Program-made: the position numbers and the translations under genes
Notes under the pieces: model-generated
What the model was told of the DNA's origin: nothing
What the model saw: the letters and a program-made list of their open reading frames with translations, nothing else
The model's database searches: none
Origin: Pseudomonas hefeiensis
GTDB lineage: Bacteria > Pseudomonadota > Gammaproteobacteria > Pseudomonadales > Pseudomonadaceae
NCBI RefSeq assembly: GCF_030687835.1
Contig: NZ_CP117449.1
Coordinates: 4,216,001 to 4,280,000 of the forward strand
Length of the DNA stretch: 64,000 bases
Reading direction: 5' to 3'
Shown here: positions 63,158 to 64,000 of the stretch, one piece after another
Layout of the letters: every line of letters starts with the position of its first letter
Position numbering within the stretch: position 1 is the stretch's first letter

Positions 63158-63355
63158 CTAAGCGTCGGGATGCTCACTGGCCACTGAGTCGGCGGCATCT
63201 ACATCTGACATATCCTCTTCGAGAGGGGCCTCATCGTCCGAGGGCAGCTCAAGCTCCGTGCCGTCTTTCTTGGGATCGTGGCCTGCTTCGTTATCCGTGC
63301 CGCGCGTAACGTCCTGCTGGGATTTGTTCCCAGGAGCATTCTCGTCGATTTCCAT
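63158..63355 (-). CDS. Small acidic hypothetical protein
   Basis: 65 aa from ATG 63355 (GGAGAG upstream); an in-frame GTG at 63376 also has GGAG and would add seven residues. Very rich in Asp, Glu, Ser and Lys (NKSQQDVTRGTDNEAGHDPKKDG; DDEAPLEEDMSD), no hydrophobic core, likely disordered. Own terminator, so an actual transcript is likely. Unknown function. Confidence 0.6.
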   Translation of the reverse strand: MEIDENAPGNKSQQDVTRGTDNEAGHDPKKDGTELELPSDDEAPLEEDMSDVDAADSVASEHPDA

Positions 63356-63460
63356 ACTGGCTCTCCGTTCTGACACGAGGGATCTCCTCGCTTAAACATG
63401 AGAGATGCCGGGGAACTGTAAGTGCCGGGCAATGGATGAACGGCAGGTACAGGGTTGAGC

Positions 63461-64000
63461 CTAGTATTGCTGTGTCGCGAACCGAAATACAGCAGGCACG
63501 GTTGCCAGAATTAGAGTAATGGACATGCCCATATTGAATATTAACGCGAGGTTCGGACGCGTTAATACTCGCCGTAGTGCAACGCCTGCTATTGCCCATA
63601 CGCCAACACAAGGAATTGTCACGGTGGTTAACAGAGCGGCCGCTATCGTTAAATTCAGGAGATGGTTCTCGACTGGAATATAGGTGGCGGCCGCGCTAAT
63701 TGAAAGAGTCCATGCCTTAGGGTTTATCCACTGAAACGCGGCCCCTCCGATAAGCCCCATTGGCGGTCGAGTCTCCTGATGCAGCTCCAGCGGGCCACTG
63801 GTTGCAATCTTCCATGCGAGCCAAAGAATATAGCCTGTTCCGAGGATTGCCAGTGCTATATGAAAACCTGGAACCGCGTCGAAAAGAACTCCCAGGCCCA
63901 GCCCCAATACTGCGAATTGCAAGCCGACTCCCAAGGCAATCCCACTGACAAGGGGAATTGAACGTAAAACTCCTGAGCGCGCGCCACACACGAGCACCAT
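63461..64000 (-). CDS. LysE/RhtB-family amino-acid exporter (5' end outside the window)
   Basis: 180 codons visible; the usual ~200-residue family protein begins about 25 residues earlier (TPGPNN motif expected just before the visible MVLVCGARSGVLRSIPLVSGIALGV). LysE features: GTGYILWLAWKI, AFQWINPKAWTLSISAAATYIP, closing GMSITLILATVPAV. The ATG at 64000 is not the true start. Confidence 0.88.
   Translation of the reverse strand: MVLVCGARSGVLRSIPLVSGIALGVGLQFAVLGLGLGVLFDAVPGFHIALAILGTGYILWLAWKIATSGPLELHQETRPPMGLIGGAAFQWINPKAWTLSISAAATYIPVENHLLNLTIAAALLTTVTIPCVGVWAIAGVALRRVLTRPNLALIFNMGMSITLILATVPAVFRFATQQY

Overview
This is chromosomal DNA of a fluorescent-group Pseudomonas (P. fluorescens complex), seen at genus and group level only. 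The evidence is the high GC content, the tamB-tamA-GNAT-xthA order, many REP/REPIN palindromes of the GTGGGAGC...GCTCGCG type, a selC-selBA-fdhE-fdoIHG selenocysteine/formate dehydrogenase block, and families typical of the genus (DUF6124, HglS, CigR-like, orphan Hcp).

Layout. 1-6.5 kb: tamB (cut by the window edge), tamA, a GNAT acetyltransferase and xthA. 6.8-10 kb: a PstS-OmpA fusion, a DUF6124 gene behind a long structured leader, and a MASE2-GGDEF diguanylate cyclase. 10.2-14.9 kb: a decayed flavin monooxygenase pseudogene, an alpha/beta hydrolase, hglS (D-lysine catabolism), an orphan hcp with a sigma54-like promoter, and two small hydrophilic genes. 14.9-21.3 kb: an ABC ATPase / FtsX-type permease / AttH-like lipoprotein operon and an OafA-type acyltransferase. 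21.4-30.6 kb: tRNA-Sec, selB, selA, fdhE and fdoI-fdoH-fdoG, all on the minus strand, with an in-frame UGA in fdoG. 30.9-32.7 kb: a membrane sulfatase-fold transferase whose last codons lie in a REP element.

33.1-49.3 kb is a plus-strand Wzx/Wzy-type exopolysaccharide cluster. It has UDP-sugar dehydrogenase, nucleotide-sugar epimerase, priming sugar-phosphate transferase, a CpsD-like protein lacking the Walker A lysine, a Wza-like export lipoprotein, a Wzz-like chain-length protein, three glycosyltransferases, a Wzy/O-antigen-ligase protein, a polysaccharide deacetylase, a flippase, two GNAT/CelD-like acetyltransferases and a YdjC/ChbG-type deacetylase. Many neighbours overlap by 4 bases, which points to one polycistron. 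49.5-50.4 kb holds a lipoprotein alpha/beta hydrolase.

50.6-58.9 kb carries a GlpSTPQUV-type ABC importer on the minus strand, divergent from an AcoR-like sigma54 activator. The intergenic space holds a -24/-12 promoter facing the importer and six TGAAC repeats upstream of it. 59-64 kb contains a CigR-like protein, an MFS transporter, azlC-azlD, small proteins and a LysE-family exporter cut by the window end.

The best candidate for something undescribed is the roughly 280-nt leader before the DUF6124 gene. It has a near-perfect CGAA-capped hairpin, two copies of a TTGGTAG loop, an anti-sequence that can pair with either copy (one pairing extends to about 18 bp), and a stem that covers the Shine-Dalgarno. 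Other notable signals are the asymmetric ATPase pair of the Glp importer, the REP-encoded protein tail, and the Walker-A-dead CpsD-like protein.
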